A DNA stretch of 17,939 nucleotides. Source: Deltaproteobacteria bacterium. Lineage in GTDB: Bacteria; Desulfobacterota; Desulfobulbia; Desulfobulbales; SURF-16. The notes beneath the pieces are model-generated. The model worked only from the letters and a program-made list of their open reading frames with translations. It was not told the origin of the DNA and searched no databases. Positions within the stretch are counted from its first letter, which is position 1. Every line of letters begins with the position of its first letter. The stretch spans positions 1 through 17,939 of the forward strand of contig JAOZSN010000050.1 in the NCBI GenBank assembly GCA_029939635.1. The letters run 5' to 3'. Both the position numbers and the translations under genes were made by a program. Shown in pieces: positions 1 to 8,135 of this stretch.

Positions 1-146
1 GAAATCTAGCCGCTACTACACTCATATCAAAGGGATTGGGCCTATAACGGGAGTGACTGAACCGTCAAGGCATCTCACCTAGACAGCTTCTTTAGGCAAC
101 CTTTAAATTTAATTAGAAAAATTCTATAAAAATATGCTATCGTTAA
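1..146. other. Non-coding region upstream of the glgB promoter with possible folded element
   Basis: No convincing gene is seen here. Bases 5-83 can fold: TCTAG (5-9) pairs with CTAGA (79-83), and inside it GCCT (40-43) pairs with AGGC (68-71) and ACGG (47-50) with CCGT (62-65). A second small hairpin may form at 79-97. The element lies upstream of the likely glgB promoter, so it is either the tail of an upstream transcript cut by the window edge or a leader from a more distant promoter. I recognise no known riboswitch motif in it. Confidence 0.3.
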
Positions 147-175
147 TTGGCAATTATTTTTAAATTATATATATA
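147..175 (+). promoter_or_regulatory. Probable sigma-70 promoter of glgB
   Basis: A -35 box TTGGCA (147-152) is followed by a 17-base spacer and a -10 box TATATA (170-175) in a very AT-rich stretch. It gives a leader of about 25 bases before the glgB start. The match is by eye only. Confidence 0.5.
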
Positions 176-206
176 TTTCGTAAATTCTTATCTGTAAGGA
201 AACACT

Positions 207-2405
207 ATGACTTTTGACGTCTCGCAGGAACTAGATAAGGTTATTGCTGCAGAGCACCATGACCCGTTTATTGTCCTCGGCCTCCATGCCCTGAGCCATG
301 ATCCAACTTCAGCCGTAATACGCACGTTTATGCCCCTGGCAGAATCAGTCCGTTTAGTGACTGGTGATACCAAGAGGGACATGTACAAGATGCGTGAAGA
401 AGGACTCTTTGAGCTGGTTGTTACTGATTATCATGAGCCCTTTTCCTATCATTTTGAGGCAACCTGTTATAATAATAACATCCGCACCTTTCATGACCCC
501 TACCGTTTTTTACCTCAGATGACAGATTTTGACATGCATCTCTTTAATAACGGTACACATTACCAGGCTTATGAAAAGCTAGGATCTCACCAGCAGATCA
601 TCGACGACATACCTGGTACCATGTTCCGGGTGTGGGCACCGTCAGCTCAACGCGTCAGCATCATTGGTGACTTTAATTACTGGGATGGTCGCGTCCACCA
701 AATGCGGGTGCTGGACGGTTCAGGAATATGGGAACTATTCATCCCTGGCATCAGTCAAGGGGACATCTATAAATTTGAAATCCGCAGCCAACATGGCCAG
801 ATCTTAGAAAAATCAGACCCATATCAGGTCTTTGGTGAGTTGCGCCCCAAAACTGCCTCCGTGGTCTGGGATCTTGATGAATATCAGTGGCAGGATCAAA
901 GCTGGCAGGAAAAACAGACAAAGAACACCATTTATGATGCCCCCATGTCTATTTATGAGGTGCATCTTCCTTCATGGCGCCGTGACCCTGCTAACCCTCA
1001 GCGCTTTCTCTCCTACCGGGAATTAGCAGAGTCTCTCATTCCCTATGTCAAAGAGATGGGATTCACCCATATCGAGCTCATGCCAATCATGGAGCATCCC
1101 TTGGATGAATCATGGGGCTACCAGGTAACTGGTTATTTTTCGGTCACCAGTCGCATGGGCACACCCCAAGATTTTATGTATTTCGTCGATCAATGTCATG
1201 CCAATGACATTGCTGTCCTCCTGGACTGGGTACCATCCCATTTTCCCACCGATGGCCATACTTTAGGCAATTTTGACGGCTCAGCCCTTTATGAACATGA
1301 AGATCCACGCCAGGGTTCGCACCCGGAATGGAAGACGCTGATCTTTAATTATGGGCGCAATGAAGTACAAAACTTTCTCATCTCCAGTGCATTTTTTTGG
1401 CTGGACAAATTCCACATTGACGGCTTCCGTACAGACGCAGTAGCATCCATGCTCTATCTCGACTATGGCCGTCAGGCCGGGGAGTGGGTACCTAACCAGT
1501 ATGGCGGCAAGGAAAACCTGGAGGCCATTGAATTCATTCGCCACCTTAATTCCGTCATCTACCAAAAATATCCTGATACAGCGATGATCGCTGAGGAGTC
1601 AACAAGTTTTTACGGCGTCTCAAAGCCCGCAGATACTGGAGGCCTTGGTTTTGGTTTCAAATGGAATATGGGCTGGATGAATGATATGCTCGATTATTTC
1701 AGCCGCGACCCCCTGTATCGTAAATTTCACCATAATGCCCTTACATTTTCCCTACTCTATGCCTTTTCAGAAAATTTCATCCTTCCTCTGTCCCATGATG
1801 AGGTAGTGCATGGTAAGCAATCATTACTGGCCAAGATGCCCGGTGACCGCTGGCAACAATTCGCCAATCTACGCCTGCTCTTTTTCTTCATGTGGACCCA
1901 TCCCGGCAAAAAGCTACTCTTCATGGGTGGTGAATTCGGCCAGGATTCTGAATGGTATTGCAAGAACAGCATGGACTGGCATTTGGTGGAACAGGAAGAG
2001 GCCCATGCCCAGTTGCAAAATTATGTGGCATCACTCAACAAATTTTACAAGGAAAGCCCTGCCTTATGGGAGGTTGACTTTTCCTGTGAGGGTTTTCGCT
2101 GGATGGATTTCAAGGATGTCGACCGCTCCATCATCTCCTTTGCCCGCTTTGGCAAAAATCAGGAGGATCATCTGGTCTGCCTGCTTAACATGACTCCTGA
2201 GGTAATCTACGACTACAAACTAGGCGTGCCAGAAAATACCAGCTATCAAGAGGTTCTTTGCTCTGACCTGGGAAGTTTCGGCGGCAGCAATATGTCCAAC
2301 CCAGACATTAAACAGGCTATTGCCGAACCTTATGGCGAGGTAGACCAACACATCCTTATTGCTGTACCACCACTCACGGGCATAATTTTCAAACCAGTAC
2401 GGTAA
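207..2405 (+). CDS. glgB: 1,4-alpha-glucan branching enzyme GlgB
   Basis: Glycogen branching enzyme, a cytoplasmic GH13 protein that cuts an alpha-1,4 glucan chain and re-attaches the piece in alpha-1,6 linkage. At 732 residues it matches the usual long form with two N-terminal beta-sandwich modules (about 10-100 and 130-215, the second CBM48-like), the catalytic barrel (about 250-560) and a C-terminal sheet domain. Catalytic residues are visible: nucleophile D410 in GFRTDAVASM, acid/base E463 in IAEEST, and D531 in LSHDEVVHGK. A Shine-Dalgarno AAGGA (196-200) lies six bases before the ATG. No glgA, glgC or glgP is in the window, so the gene sits apart from other glycogen genes here. A 58-codon gene follows after six bases and is probably cotranscribed. 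Confidence 0.97.
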   Translation: MTFDVSQELDKVIAAEHHDPFIVLGLHALSHDPTSAVIRTFMPLAESVRLVTGDTKRDMYKMREEGLFELVVTDYHEPFSYHFEATCYNNNIRTFHDPYRFLPQMTDFDMHLFNNGTHYQAYEKLGSHQQIIDDIPGTMFRVWAPSAQRVSIIGDFNYWDGRVHQMRVLDGSGIWELFIPGISQGDIYKFEIRSQHGQILEKSDPYQVFGELRPKTASVVWDLDEYQWQDQSWQEKQTKNTIYDAPMSIYEVHLPSWRRDPANPQRFLSYRELAESLIPYVKEMGFTHIELMPIMEHPLDESWGYQVTGYFSVTSRMGTPQDFMYFVDQCHANDIAVLLDWVPSHFPTDGHTLGNFDGSALYEHEDPRQGSHPEWKTLIFNYGRNEVQNFLISSAFFWLDKFHIDGFRTDAVASMLYLDYGRQAGEWVPNQYGGKENLEAIEFIRHLNSVIYQKYPDTAMIAEESTSFYGVSKPADTGGLGFGFKWNMGWMNDMLDYFSRDPLYRKFHHNALTFSLLYAFSENFILPLSHDEVVHGKQSLLAKMPGDRWQQFANLRLLFFFMWTHPGKKLLFMGGEFGQDSEWYCKNSMDWHLVEQEEAHAQLQNYVASLNKFYKESPALWEVDFSCEGFRWMDFKDVDRSIISFARFGKNQEDHLVCLLNMTPEVIYDYKLGVPENTSYQEVLCSDLGSFGGSNMSNPDIKQAIAEPYGEVDQHILIAVPPLTGIIFKPVR

Positions 2406-2411
2406 ACAAAA

Positions 2412-2588
2412 ATGACCACACCAGTCGGCCAGGACAGAATAAAACAAGTAGTGCAATGGATCAGCGATATGGCCCTGAATCACCCGGAAAAGGGTCGACC
2501 AGAACTTCTCAAAGAGGCAGAGAGACGTTTTGATCTCACACCTAAAGAATGCCTCTTCATAGAACGTAACTTCAACGACACCCTGTAA
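2412..2588 (+). CDS. Small acidic/charged protein of unknown function, 58 residues
   Basis: An open frame of 58 codons starts six bases after the glgB stop and ends TAA at 2588. The product begins MTTPVGQDRIKQVV and contains HPEKGRPELLKEAERRFDLTPKE. It looks like two or three amphipathic helices, with no cysteine pair, signal peptide or membrane segment. Codon use looks coding and resembles glgB. The ribosome site is weak, so translation is probably coupled to glgB. I do not recognise the family; the ERRFDLTPKE-like helix-turn pattern suggests a small helical protein-interaction or DNA-binding unit, but no function is assigned. Confidence 0.6.
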   Translation: MTTPVGQDRIKQVVQWISDMALNHPEKGRPELLKEAERRFDLTPKECLFIERNFNDTL

Positions 2589-2593
2589 AAAAA

Positions 2594-2623
2594 TTTGCTC
2601 CTCCCCAGCAAACTTACTATTTT
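2594..2623 (+). terminator. Weak terminator-like hairpin after the glgB unit
   Basis: TTTGCT (2594-2599) and AGCAAA (2607-2612) form a six-base-pair stem with a seven-base loop, followed by a modestly T-rich stretch. It lies just after the stop of the 58-codon gene. The tail is interrupted, so termination may be partial. Confidence 0.35.
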
Positions 2624-2659
2624 AACGCAGAAATTTGCAAAAACCATCCCCCGCCCCCT

Positions 2660-2687
2660 TTGCAATTAACATTTTTTAGCGTATATA
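2660..2687 (+). promoter_or_regulatory. Possible promoter of the 222-residue protein gene
   Basis: TTGCAA (2660-2665), a 16-base spacer and TATATA (2682-2687) form a plausible sigma-70 promoter about 57 bases before the start at 2744. Together with the hairpin at 2594 it suggests a transcription unit separate from glgB. Confidence 0.4.
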
Positions 2688-2743
2688 CAAATGGTTAAAA
2701 GGAGATAAGAGCAGTAAACTTGATTTATGAAAGAGGAAAAATC

Positions 2744-3412
2744 ATGTTACAGGTGAGTACACTTGAAGATGATGTGCAGATGGATATAGACCATATTTTC
2801 CAAACAGCACTCCACTCACATGCTGCCGACGAGACAGACAAAGAGCACTGGAAGGTTCTTATGCGCCTCCCGAGCAAGGTTATCCGTTTCTCGCTCTTTA
2901 ACGAGGAATGTCGTGAACCTCGTACCATTTCCTGGCTCAACAACGCCCCAAAGAAGCAATTAGCCCAGAACTATAGCCCTACTTTCCAGGGCTATCGCCA
3001 GCTCTATGATGTGGAGATCATCATGGAGGACAAGAAAATATTATCCTATGATAATTATTACCTTAACCTGACTGATGTCATCTTTACCCATGATGAGTAT
3101 CACACCATGGGAGACACAAATCAGACCAAGGCCCTTGATGCCAGAAGGGTAACCCCAGATGGTGTTGACATTATAACCAAATCCATTGGCGGAACCATCT
3201 ACCATCTCAATGGTCATGTCTACAAATTTAACGCCAGCCTGAGCCAGAACCAATTCATCCCGCTGACCAATGTATTAACCAGAAAACTCGAAGACAGCAT
3301 GCAGCCTTCCCCTAAGAAAGCAGCAACGCAATTTCTCCCCTTTCTCGCCCTGAACCGTGACTATATTGAAGGATTTTCTATTCTTTTCAAAGGCAGTAGC
3401 GGAGTCGGCTGA
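2744..3412 (+). CDS. Hypothetical protein, 222 residues, cytoplasmic
   Basis: I do not recognise this family. The ATG at 2744 (MLQVSTLEDD) is preferred over the in-frame codon at 2720 because AGAGGA lies at the right distance before it. The product has no signal peptide, membrane helix or cysteine cluster. The first 60 residues are acidic and helical. The middle (about 85-130) is rich in Tyr and Asp with beta-strand-like stretches such as YDVEIIMEDKK and YYLNLTDVIF. The C-terminus carries FLPFLALNRDYIEGFSILFKG. The gene sits between glgB and the convergent der operon and has its own likely promoter, so context gives little help with function. Confidence 0.7.
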   Translation: MLQVSTLEDDVQMDIDHIFQTALHSHAADETDKEHWKVLMRLPSKVIRFSLFNEECREPRTISWLNNAPKKQLAQNYSPTFQGYRQLYDVEIIMEDKKILSYDNYYLNLTDVIFTHDEYHTMGDTNQTKALDARRVTPDGVDIITKSIGGTIYHLNGHVYKFNASLSQNQFIPLTNVLTRKLEDSMQPSPKKAATQFLPFLALNRDYIEGFSILFKGSSGVG

Positions 3413-3448
3413 GACTCGGCACTCAAAAAACCTCATCACACCCAAAAC

Positions 3449-4825
3449 CTAATCATGTTTCTTGCCATACTTCTTACGTTTTCGCTCACGAAGTATCAGT
3501 TTGACGGGAATCTTGTCCAGTCCTAATTCGTCACGAAACTGATTGACAAGAAAACGGTGGTAGGAAAAATGCACCCCTTTTGGATAGTTGACAAAAACCA
3601 CAAAGGTGGGTGGGCGTTTACTGACCTGGGTGGTGTAGTAAAACTTTAGGCGCCTCCCTTTATGCAATGAGGGGGGATGAGTCTCTGTGGCACGTCGCAA
3701 AATATTATTGAGTTTATTGGTGGTAAAACTGGCCGTATACTGCTTGAACACCTTATTGGCCATGGGCAGTATTTTTTTCACACCACTGCCAGTAAGGGCC
3801 GAAATCTTCAGCAATGGCGCATAGGGCATGAACTTAGTGGCCATGGCCACCTCATTTAATATCCACTTTTCTTGTTTTTTGTCACCAGCCACCAAATCCC
3901 ATTTATTAAGCAGAAGCAAACAGGCACGTCCCCGCTCCAAGGCATAGCCTATCACCTTCATGTCCTGTTCAGTCACTCCCTCATCGGCATCAATGAGTAA
4001 AAGAGCAAGATCGCACCGTTCCAATGAAGAGAGAGCCCGCATGATGCTGAAGATCTCAATCTTCTCTTTGGTTTTCCCCTTCCTTCTGATCCCAGCAGTA
4101 TCAATAAGGAGATAGTCACGACCTAATCGATTAAGCTCAGTATCTACGGAATCGCGGGTGGTGCCTGGTACTGCGGAAACCACCATACGATCCTCGCCTG
4201 TGAGGGTATTAATCAAGGATGACTTGCCCACATTGGGCCGCCCGATACAGGCAATACGAATAGTTCCAGCCGAGACAGCCTTAAAGCCCGGTAAAGGAAG
4301 CTCATCAAAAAATTCATCAAAGAATGTCTTAAAACCATAACCATGAGCTGCAGAAACGGCCTTGAGATTATCAACACCTAATTCGTAAAATTGGCTCAGG
4401 AGTTCTTCTTCCTTTTCAGGGCCATCAATTTTATTAACCAGATGGTGCACAGGTTTGCTAACGCGACGTAGTCGATCAACGACCTCGTAATCTTCAGCCA
4501 AGACACCACCGACTCCGTCCATAATATGGAGAATAATATCGGCCTCACCAATGGCCAACCAGGTCTGTTCCTGAATCTGCTCAGAGATGGTTTCACCGGT
4601 GGCCAGTTCAATACCACCAGTATCCACCAGAATGATACGCCTCTCATTCCAAATCACCGAGGCGTAATGACGATCCCTCGTTACCCCTGGGGTAGGATCA
4701 ACAATAGCCCTATTGGATCTAGTGAGCCGATTAAAGATGGTGGATTTCCCCACATTAGGGCGCCCCACCAAGGCAACCATCAGGACAGGAGTATCTGCAC
4801 TCAAGTTTTCTGCTAATTCTTCCAT
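3449..4825 (-). CDS. der: Ribosome biogenesis GTPase Der (EngA)
   Basis: Essential double GTPase that binds the 50S subunit late in assembly. At 458 residues it has the normal layout: first G domain with GRPNVGKST (20-28), PGVTRDR, DTGG and NKID; second G domain with GRPNVGKSS near residue 197, PGTTRDS, DTAG and NKWD; then a C-terminal KH-like domain ending in a basic tail (RERKRKKYGKK). It is the last gene of the fabZ-lpxI-murU-amgK-der run and starts 21 bases after amgK, with no strong Shine-Dalgarno site. A start at the Met of MVALVGRPN, residue 16, is possible. It converges with the 222-residue protein gene. Confidence 0.96.
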   Translation of the reverse strand: MEELAENLSADTPVLMVALVGRPNVGKSTIFNRLTRSNRAIVDPTPGVTRDRHYASVIWNERRIILVDTGGIELATGETISEQIQEQTWLAIGEADIILHIMDGVGGVLAEDYEVVDRLRRVSKPVHHLVNKIDGPEKEEELLSQFYELGVDNLKAVSAAHGYGFKTFFDEFFDELPLPGFKAVSAGTIRIACIGRPNVGKSSLINTLTGEDRMVVSAVPGTTRDSVDTELNRLGRDYLLIDTAGIRRKGKTKEKIEIFSIMRALSSLERCDLALLLIDADEGVTEQDMKVIGYALERGRACLLLLNKWDLVAGDKKQEKWILNEVAMATKFMPYAPLLKISALTGSGVKKILPMANKVFKQYTASFTTNKLNNILRRATETHPPSLHKGRRLKFYYTTQVSKRPPTFVVFVNYPKGVHFSYHRFLVNQFRDELGLDKIPVKLILRERKRKKYGKKHD

Positions 4826-4846
4826 GATTTATGTCGTTATTGAAAT

Positions 4847-5944
4847 TTATGTCAGCTCTTGCGCATCTTTATGAACAGTTAGACATTCTGCCACCAGCGC
4901 GCTGAGAGCTGGAAAATCACCATCCACCACATTAAGAAGACGATCAAGACTATGCAGGGCTGGGGTGATAAACTGCTGGAAAAAGCCCTTACCTTTTTTC
5001 TGACTCAAAAAGGCAAAGGCACCAAGGATCTGCAAATTACGTTGAATAGCAAGAAAATAAAAACCTCGTCGAAAGCAATCAGGGTCTAAGCCAATTTTAT
5101 CACGACCAAGCGCAACATAGTATGAGAAAATTTCCTCTTGCTCAACTGGCATTAAAGCAGCATAGGGATCAATGAGCAGAGAGGCGAGATCATACCCCAA
5201 TGGTCCTAATCGTGCCCCCTGAAAATCAATGATACGAATTTTTTTTTCCTCACCCTGCACCATGAGATTGCGACACTGGAAATCTCGGTGAAGTAAAAAA
5301 TCAGCAGGTTCTCTGGCAGCCTGGCGGGCAATCACAACCATCTCAGCCTGCAGCGCTGGCAGGTCAACCACCAGAGCAAGATAATCACGACATAAGGCCT
5401 GCAAGAAATAGTCAGACTCCTGCTGCATCATCAGGTCAAAATCATAATGCCGACTTCCCCAGCAGGAACGCAGGTCAAAACCATGCCGACCAGTAACCTG
5501 CAAAGCGAAAAGGGCCTCTACTGCCTCAAAATAGAGAGGACGAACCTCAGCAAAATTGCGGCGTCTGCTCACAAGATTATAAAGATGAAGGGAGCCAACA
5601 TCTTCCATTAAAATAACACGATACTCTCGCTGCTGACCATAAATCTGCGGCACCGCCACCCCGCTATCAGCAAGATGACAGCCAATAGTGTAACATGACA
5701 CAGCTTCAGCTAAGCCATGGGGTGGCGGGCCAGGAAAGATGGCGATGCTGGCCGGATCGCTGGCAATACGATAAAAGATCCGATCAGAGCCATCTGGTGC
5801 CAAGGACGAAATATCCCCTGTGCTCACCTGACCAAGACCACTCGTGGTCACCAGATCACGAATAATATCCTTATCATCAGGACGTGGCGTATTCTCTATT
5901 GAGGAGAAACGGGGCTGAGGCTGCTGCGGGCGCAGAGAAATCAT
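4847..5944 (-). CDS. amgK: AmgK-like sugar (MurNAc/GlcNAc) anomeric kinase, aminoglycoside-phosphotransferase fold
   Basis: Cytoplasmic kinase of the APH superfamily. In Pseudomonas, AmgK phosphorylates the anomeric carbon of MurNAc or GlcNAc so that MurU can form the UDP-sugar, a peptidoglycan-recycling shortcut. Visible motifs are the Brenner loop LHRDFQCRNLM (catalytic D221) and IIDFQGARLGPLGYDLASLL (metal-binding D240), both very like AmgK. At 365 residues it carries roughly 25 extra N-terminal residues compared with the Pseudomonas enzyme. Its ATG overlaps the stop of the upstream nucleotidyltransferase gene by four bases (ATGA), so translation is coupled and the two products should act together. 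The family call is firm; the exact sugar is inferred from the pairing. Confidence 0.8.
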   Translation of the reverse strand: MISLRPQQPQPRFSSIENTPRPDDKDIIRDLVTTSGLGQVSTGDISSLAPDGSDRIFYRIASDPASIAIFPGPPPHGLAEAVSCYTIGCHLADSGVAVPQIYGQQREYRVILMEDVGSLHLYNLVSRRRNFAEVRPLYFEAVEALFALQVTGRHGFDLRSCWGSRHYDFDLMMQQESDYFLQALCRDYLALVVDLPALQAEMVVIARQAAREPADFLLHRDFQCRNLMVQGEEKKIRIIDFQGARLGPLGYDLASLLIDPYAALMPVEQEEIFSYYVALGRDKIGLDPDCFRRGFYFLAIQRNLQILGAFAFLSQKKGKGFFQQFITPALHSLDRLLNVVDGDFPALSALVAECLTVHKDAQELT

Positions 5945-6807
5945 GTGACAATCACATCCTGTAGTTGTGCTCCGGGCTGTACAGTTGCTCCATCCCAGAC
6001 AATAACACGTTTAAGACAAGCATCTTTACCAATGGTTGCCCTGCTGCCGACACAGACCCAATCATTAAACTGGTCAGTATCACACCGGACATCGTGCCCA
6101 AAAAAGAAGGGAGAGCCAGCAGCAAACCGTGCCTCGGTGAGTAGTTTCCCATGCAGTTGCAAATAATCTTCTGGAGTACCCATGTCAGCCCAAAAATGGC
6201 CGGAGGCGAAATGACCCATAATTTTTTTCCCGGCTGCAATAGCCTGATCATAGCAATCAATCACATTATAAAAGATATTAGCGGGTATTTCATACAAGAG
6301 AGACGGATGGATGATCTGAATACCAGTAAAGGCCAGCACACGATCAGAATAGGCAAGAGGATGAAAGGCTTTAATAGCGCCGGAAGCAGCCACACTCACT
6401 TTATTAAAACGAGGATAATCATGCAACACCAAGGTGGCATCTGCTCCACTACATTGATGGTGATGGCAAAGGGCAGGCAAATCAATGGTATGATAGATAT
6501 CACCATTTATCACCAAGACAGGATCATCACCAAGCAAAGGCAGGGCATGGCGCAAGCCGCCCCCAGTACCAAGTTCACTGCTTTCAATACTGGCGATGAT
6601 ATGGGGATGAGAGGCTACAGCCTCGACAATCTGCGCACCTAAATGATGACAATTAATAATAATTTCATCAACTCCGCATTGCTGTAAAGCCTTGCAGGTA
6701 TGGAACAGGACGGGAAGATCAAGGACAGGAAAGAGCGGCTTGGGACGTAGCAGGCTGTAAGGTCTCAGGCGAGTACCCAAACCTGCCGCCAAGATCATAG
6801 CCTTCAT
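5941..6807 (-). CDS. murU: MurU-like sugar-1-phosphate nucleotidyltransferase with beta-helix tail
   Basis: NTP-transferase that joins a nucleotide to a sugar 1-phosphate; next to AmgK the expected reaction is MurNAc-1-phosphate to UDP-MurNAc. The N-terminal signature MILAAGLGTRLRP with PKPLFPV, the metal/substrate motif NGDIYH near residue 100 and FWADMGTPEDYL near 210 are all present. At 288 residues it is about 60 longer than Pseudomonas MurU. The extra C-terminus (about 235-288: VCVGSRATIGKDACLKRVIVWDGATVQPG is the pattern, hexapeptide-like) resembles the left-handed beta-helix of GlmU/RmlA-type or mannose-1-phosphate guanylyltransferases. Another sugar substrate is therefore possible. 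Confidence 0.75.
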   Translation of the reverse strand: MKAMILAAGLGTRLRPYSLLRPKPLFPVLDLPVLFHTCKALQQCGVDEIIINCHHLGAQIVEAVASHPHIIASIESSELGTGGGLRHALPLLGDDPVLVINGDIYHTIDLPALCHHHQCSGADATLVLHDYPRFNKVSVAASGAIKAFHPLAYSDRVLAFTGIQIIHPSLLYEIPANIFYNVIDCYDQAIAAGKKIMGHFASGHFWADMGTPEDYLQLHGKLLTEARFAAGSPFFFGHDVRCDTDQFNDWVCVGSRATIGKDACLKRVIVWDGATVQPGAQLQDVIVT

Positions 6808-6831
6808 GGCAAAGCCACGGAATACGAGTTG

Positions 6832-7665
6832 CTATATACGTGCATTCCCTTGCTCATCAGCCTCCAGGCCAACGACAATGATACCTGCCTTATTAGCGTC
6901 AGCAATGACCTGTTCTGGATCAAAAAGCAATGATTGACCAGCCTCAACCGCCAGGACACGAGCCTTGACGGCCACCATGGTTTCAATAGTTTTTGTACCA
7001 ATGGCAGGAAGATCAAAACGAAAATCCTGCCCAGGCTTACGAACCTTCACCACCACGGCATGTTCCTTACCAAGGGAACCGCCACGCTGAATAGTAGCGT
7101 CGGTACCTTCAATGGCCTCAGCCGCAAGCACTGTCTGGTTCCGAACCACAACACATTGACCAATATCAAGCTTCCCCAGGGCCTTTGCCATCTGCCAGCC
7201 AAAGCGGATGTCAGCAACCTGCTTTACATCTGGTTGTTTTTTTGACACCACCCCAACAGGAAAAAGCAGATGCTTGAGATAACAGGTTGAATCAAGAACC
7301 TGCATACCATCACGCTCTAATTCGCCTGCGATGGCACGTAAAATAGCGTCATCCTGCTTAACATCAATCTTATTCCACAGACTTAAACCTTTCATATCAG
7401 GGAAAATATCCCTAAAAATCTTAGTCTTTGTTATGGCACCCAGAAAGACAACTTCTTTCACTCCCTGTTTTTTAAAAAACTTAATTATTTTACCAAGTTG
7501 ACCTAATTTGACCCAACAGAAGCCATCAGCAAGGGCTTCCAAGTCAGTATCTGTCTCCCCCTTGTGACCAGCGATGAACACCTTACGGCCAGCCTGTTGG
7601 GCAGCCTTGGTGAAGAGGTGGGGAAACTGCCCACCCCCTGCAATAATACCAATTTCATTTGTCAT
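6832..7665 (-). CDS. lpxI: UDP-2,3-diacylglucosamine diphosphatase LpxI
   Basis: Cleaves UDP-2,3-diacylglucosamine to lipid X and UMP in lipid A synthesis, replacing LpxH in many bacteria. The sequence starts MTNEIGIIAGGGQFP, like known LpxI proteins, has VKEVVFLGAITK in the middle, and ends with the LpxI catalytic region RFDLPAIGTKTIE, where D218 corresponds to the essential Asp. I chose the ATG at 7665 (277 residues); an in-frame TTG at 7686 would add seven residues. The gap from fabZ is 26 bases and to murU 24 bases, so it belongs to the same operon. The usual partner lpxA, often found between fabZ and lpxI, is absent here. Confidence 0.93.
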   Translation of the reverse strand: MTNEIGIIAGGGQFPHLFTKAAQQAGRKVFIAGHKGETDTDLEALADGFCWVKLGQLGKIIKFFKKQGVKEVVFLGAITKTKIFRDIFPDMKGLSLWNKIDVKQDDAILRAIAGELERDGMQVLDSTCYLKHLLFPVGVVSKKQPDVKQVADIRFGWQMAKALGKLDIGQCVVVRNQTVLAAEAIEGTDATIQRGGSLGKEHAVVVKVRKPGQDFRFDLPAIGTKTIETMVAVKARVLAVEAGQSLLFDPEQVIADANKAGIIVVGLEADEQGNARI

Positions 7666-7691
7666 GACAGGATCTGATGCTCCCAAAAAAC

Positions 7692-8135
7692 TCAGGAAAA
7701 ACTGGCCAGTACCTCAGCTTGGGCCGCGACCTTACCATCCACCAGGGCCTTGCCGCTCACCTTATACACCTTAGATTTACGCTTGATAAGTTCAAGCTCA
7801 TAAATGATCTGATCACCAGGAACAACCTTCCGACGGAAACGCGCCTTATCAATACCGCCAAAATAGACAAGATTATTGCCGATTTTTTCAGGTTCAGTCA
7901 GATAAGCAAACAATGCTCCAACCTGAGCCATACCTTCAATCACTAAAACACCAGGCATTACGGGTTCAACGGGAAAATGCCCTTGAAAAAACGGCTCATT
8001 GATGGTGACATTTTTCAAGGCACGAATAGATACCCCCTGGTTGTATTCAAGGACACGATCAACCAACACAAAAGGATAGCGGTGGGGCAAAATACGCAAA
8101 ATTTCCAGGATATCAAGGGGACTCTGCTCACTCAT
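7692..8135 (-). CDS. fabZ: 3-hydroxyacyl-[acyl-carrier-protein] dehydratase FabZ
   Basis: Hot-dog-fold dehydratase of type II fatty acid synthesis that removes water from 3-hydroxyacyl-ACP and competes with LpxA for 3-hydroxyacyl-ACP. Catalytic His53 (QGHFP) and Glu67 (GVLVIEGMAQ) are present, with the N-terminal LPHRYPFVLVDRV signature. The ATG at 8135 gives 147 residues, the normal length. A GTG at 8174 in the same frame would add 13 residues that the family does not have. GGAG lies ten bases before the ATG. It is the first gene of the envelope operon continuing through lpxI, murU, amgK and der. Confidence 0.95.
   Translation of the reverse strand: MSEQSPLDILEILRILPHRYPFVLVDRVLEYNQGVSIRALKNVTINEPFFQGHFPVEPVMPGVLVIEGMAQVGALFAYLTEPEKIGNNLVYFGGIDKARFRRKVVPGDQIIYELELIKRKSKVYKVSGKALVDGKVAAQAEVLASFS

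Noticed and set aside
1..110. Known riboswitch or tRNA fragment
   Set aside because: No match by eye to cyclic-di-GMP, cobalamin, TPP, glycine, preQ1 or tRNA consensus; kept only as a possible folded element.
6151..6642. 163-codon open frame on the plus strand
   Set aside because: It is antisense to the murU-like gene, has no ribosome site and its product has no recognisable fold; the minus-strand protein is clearly conserved.
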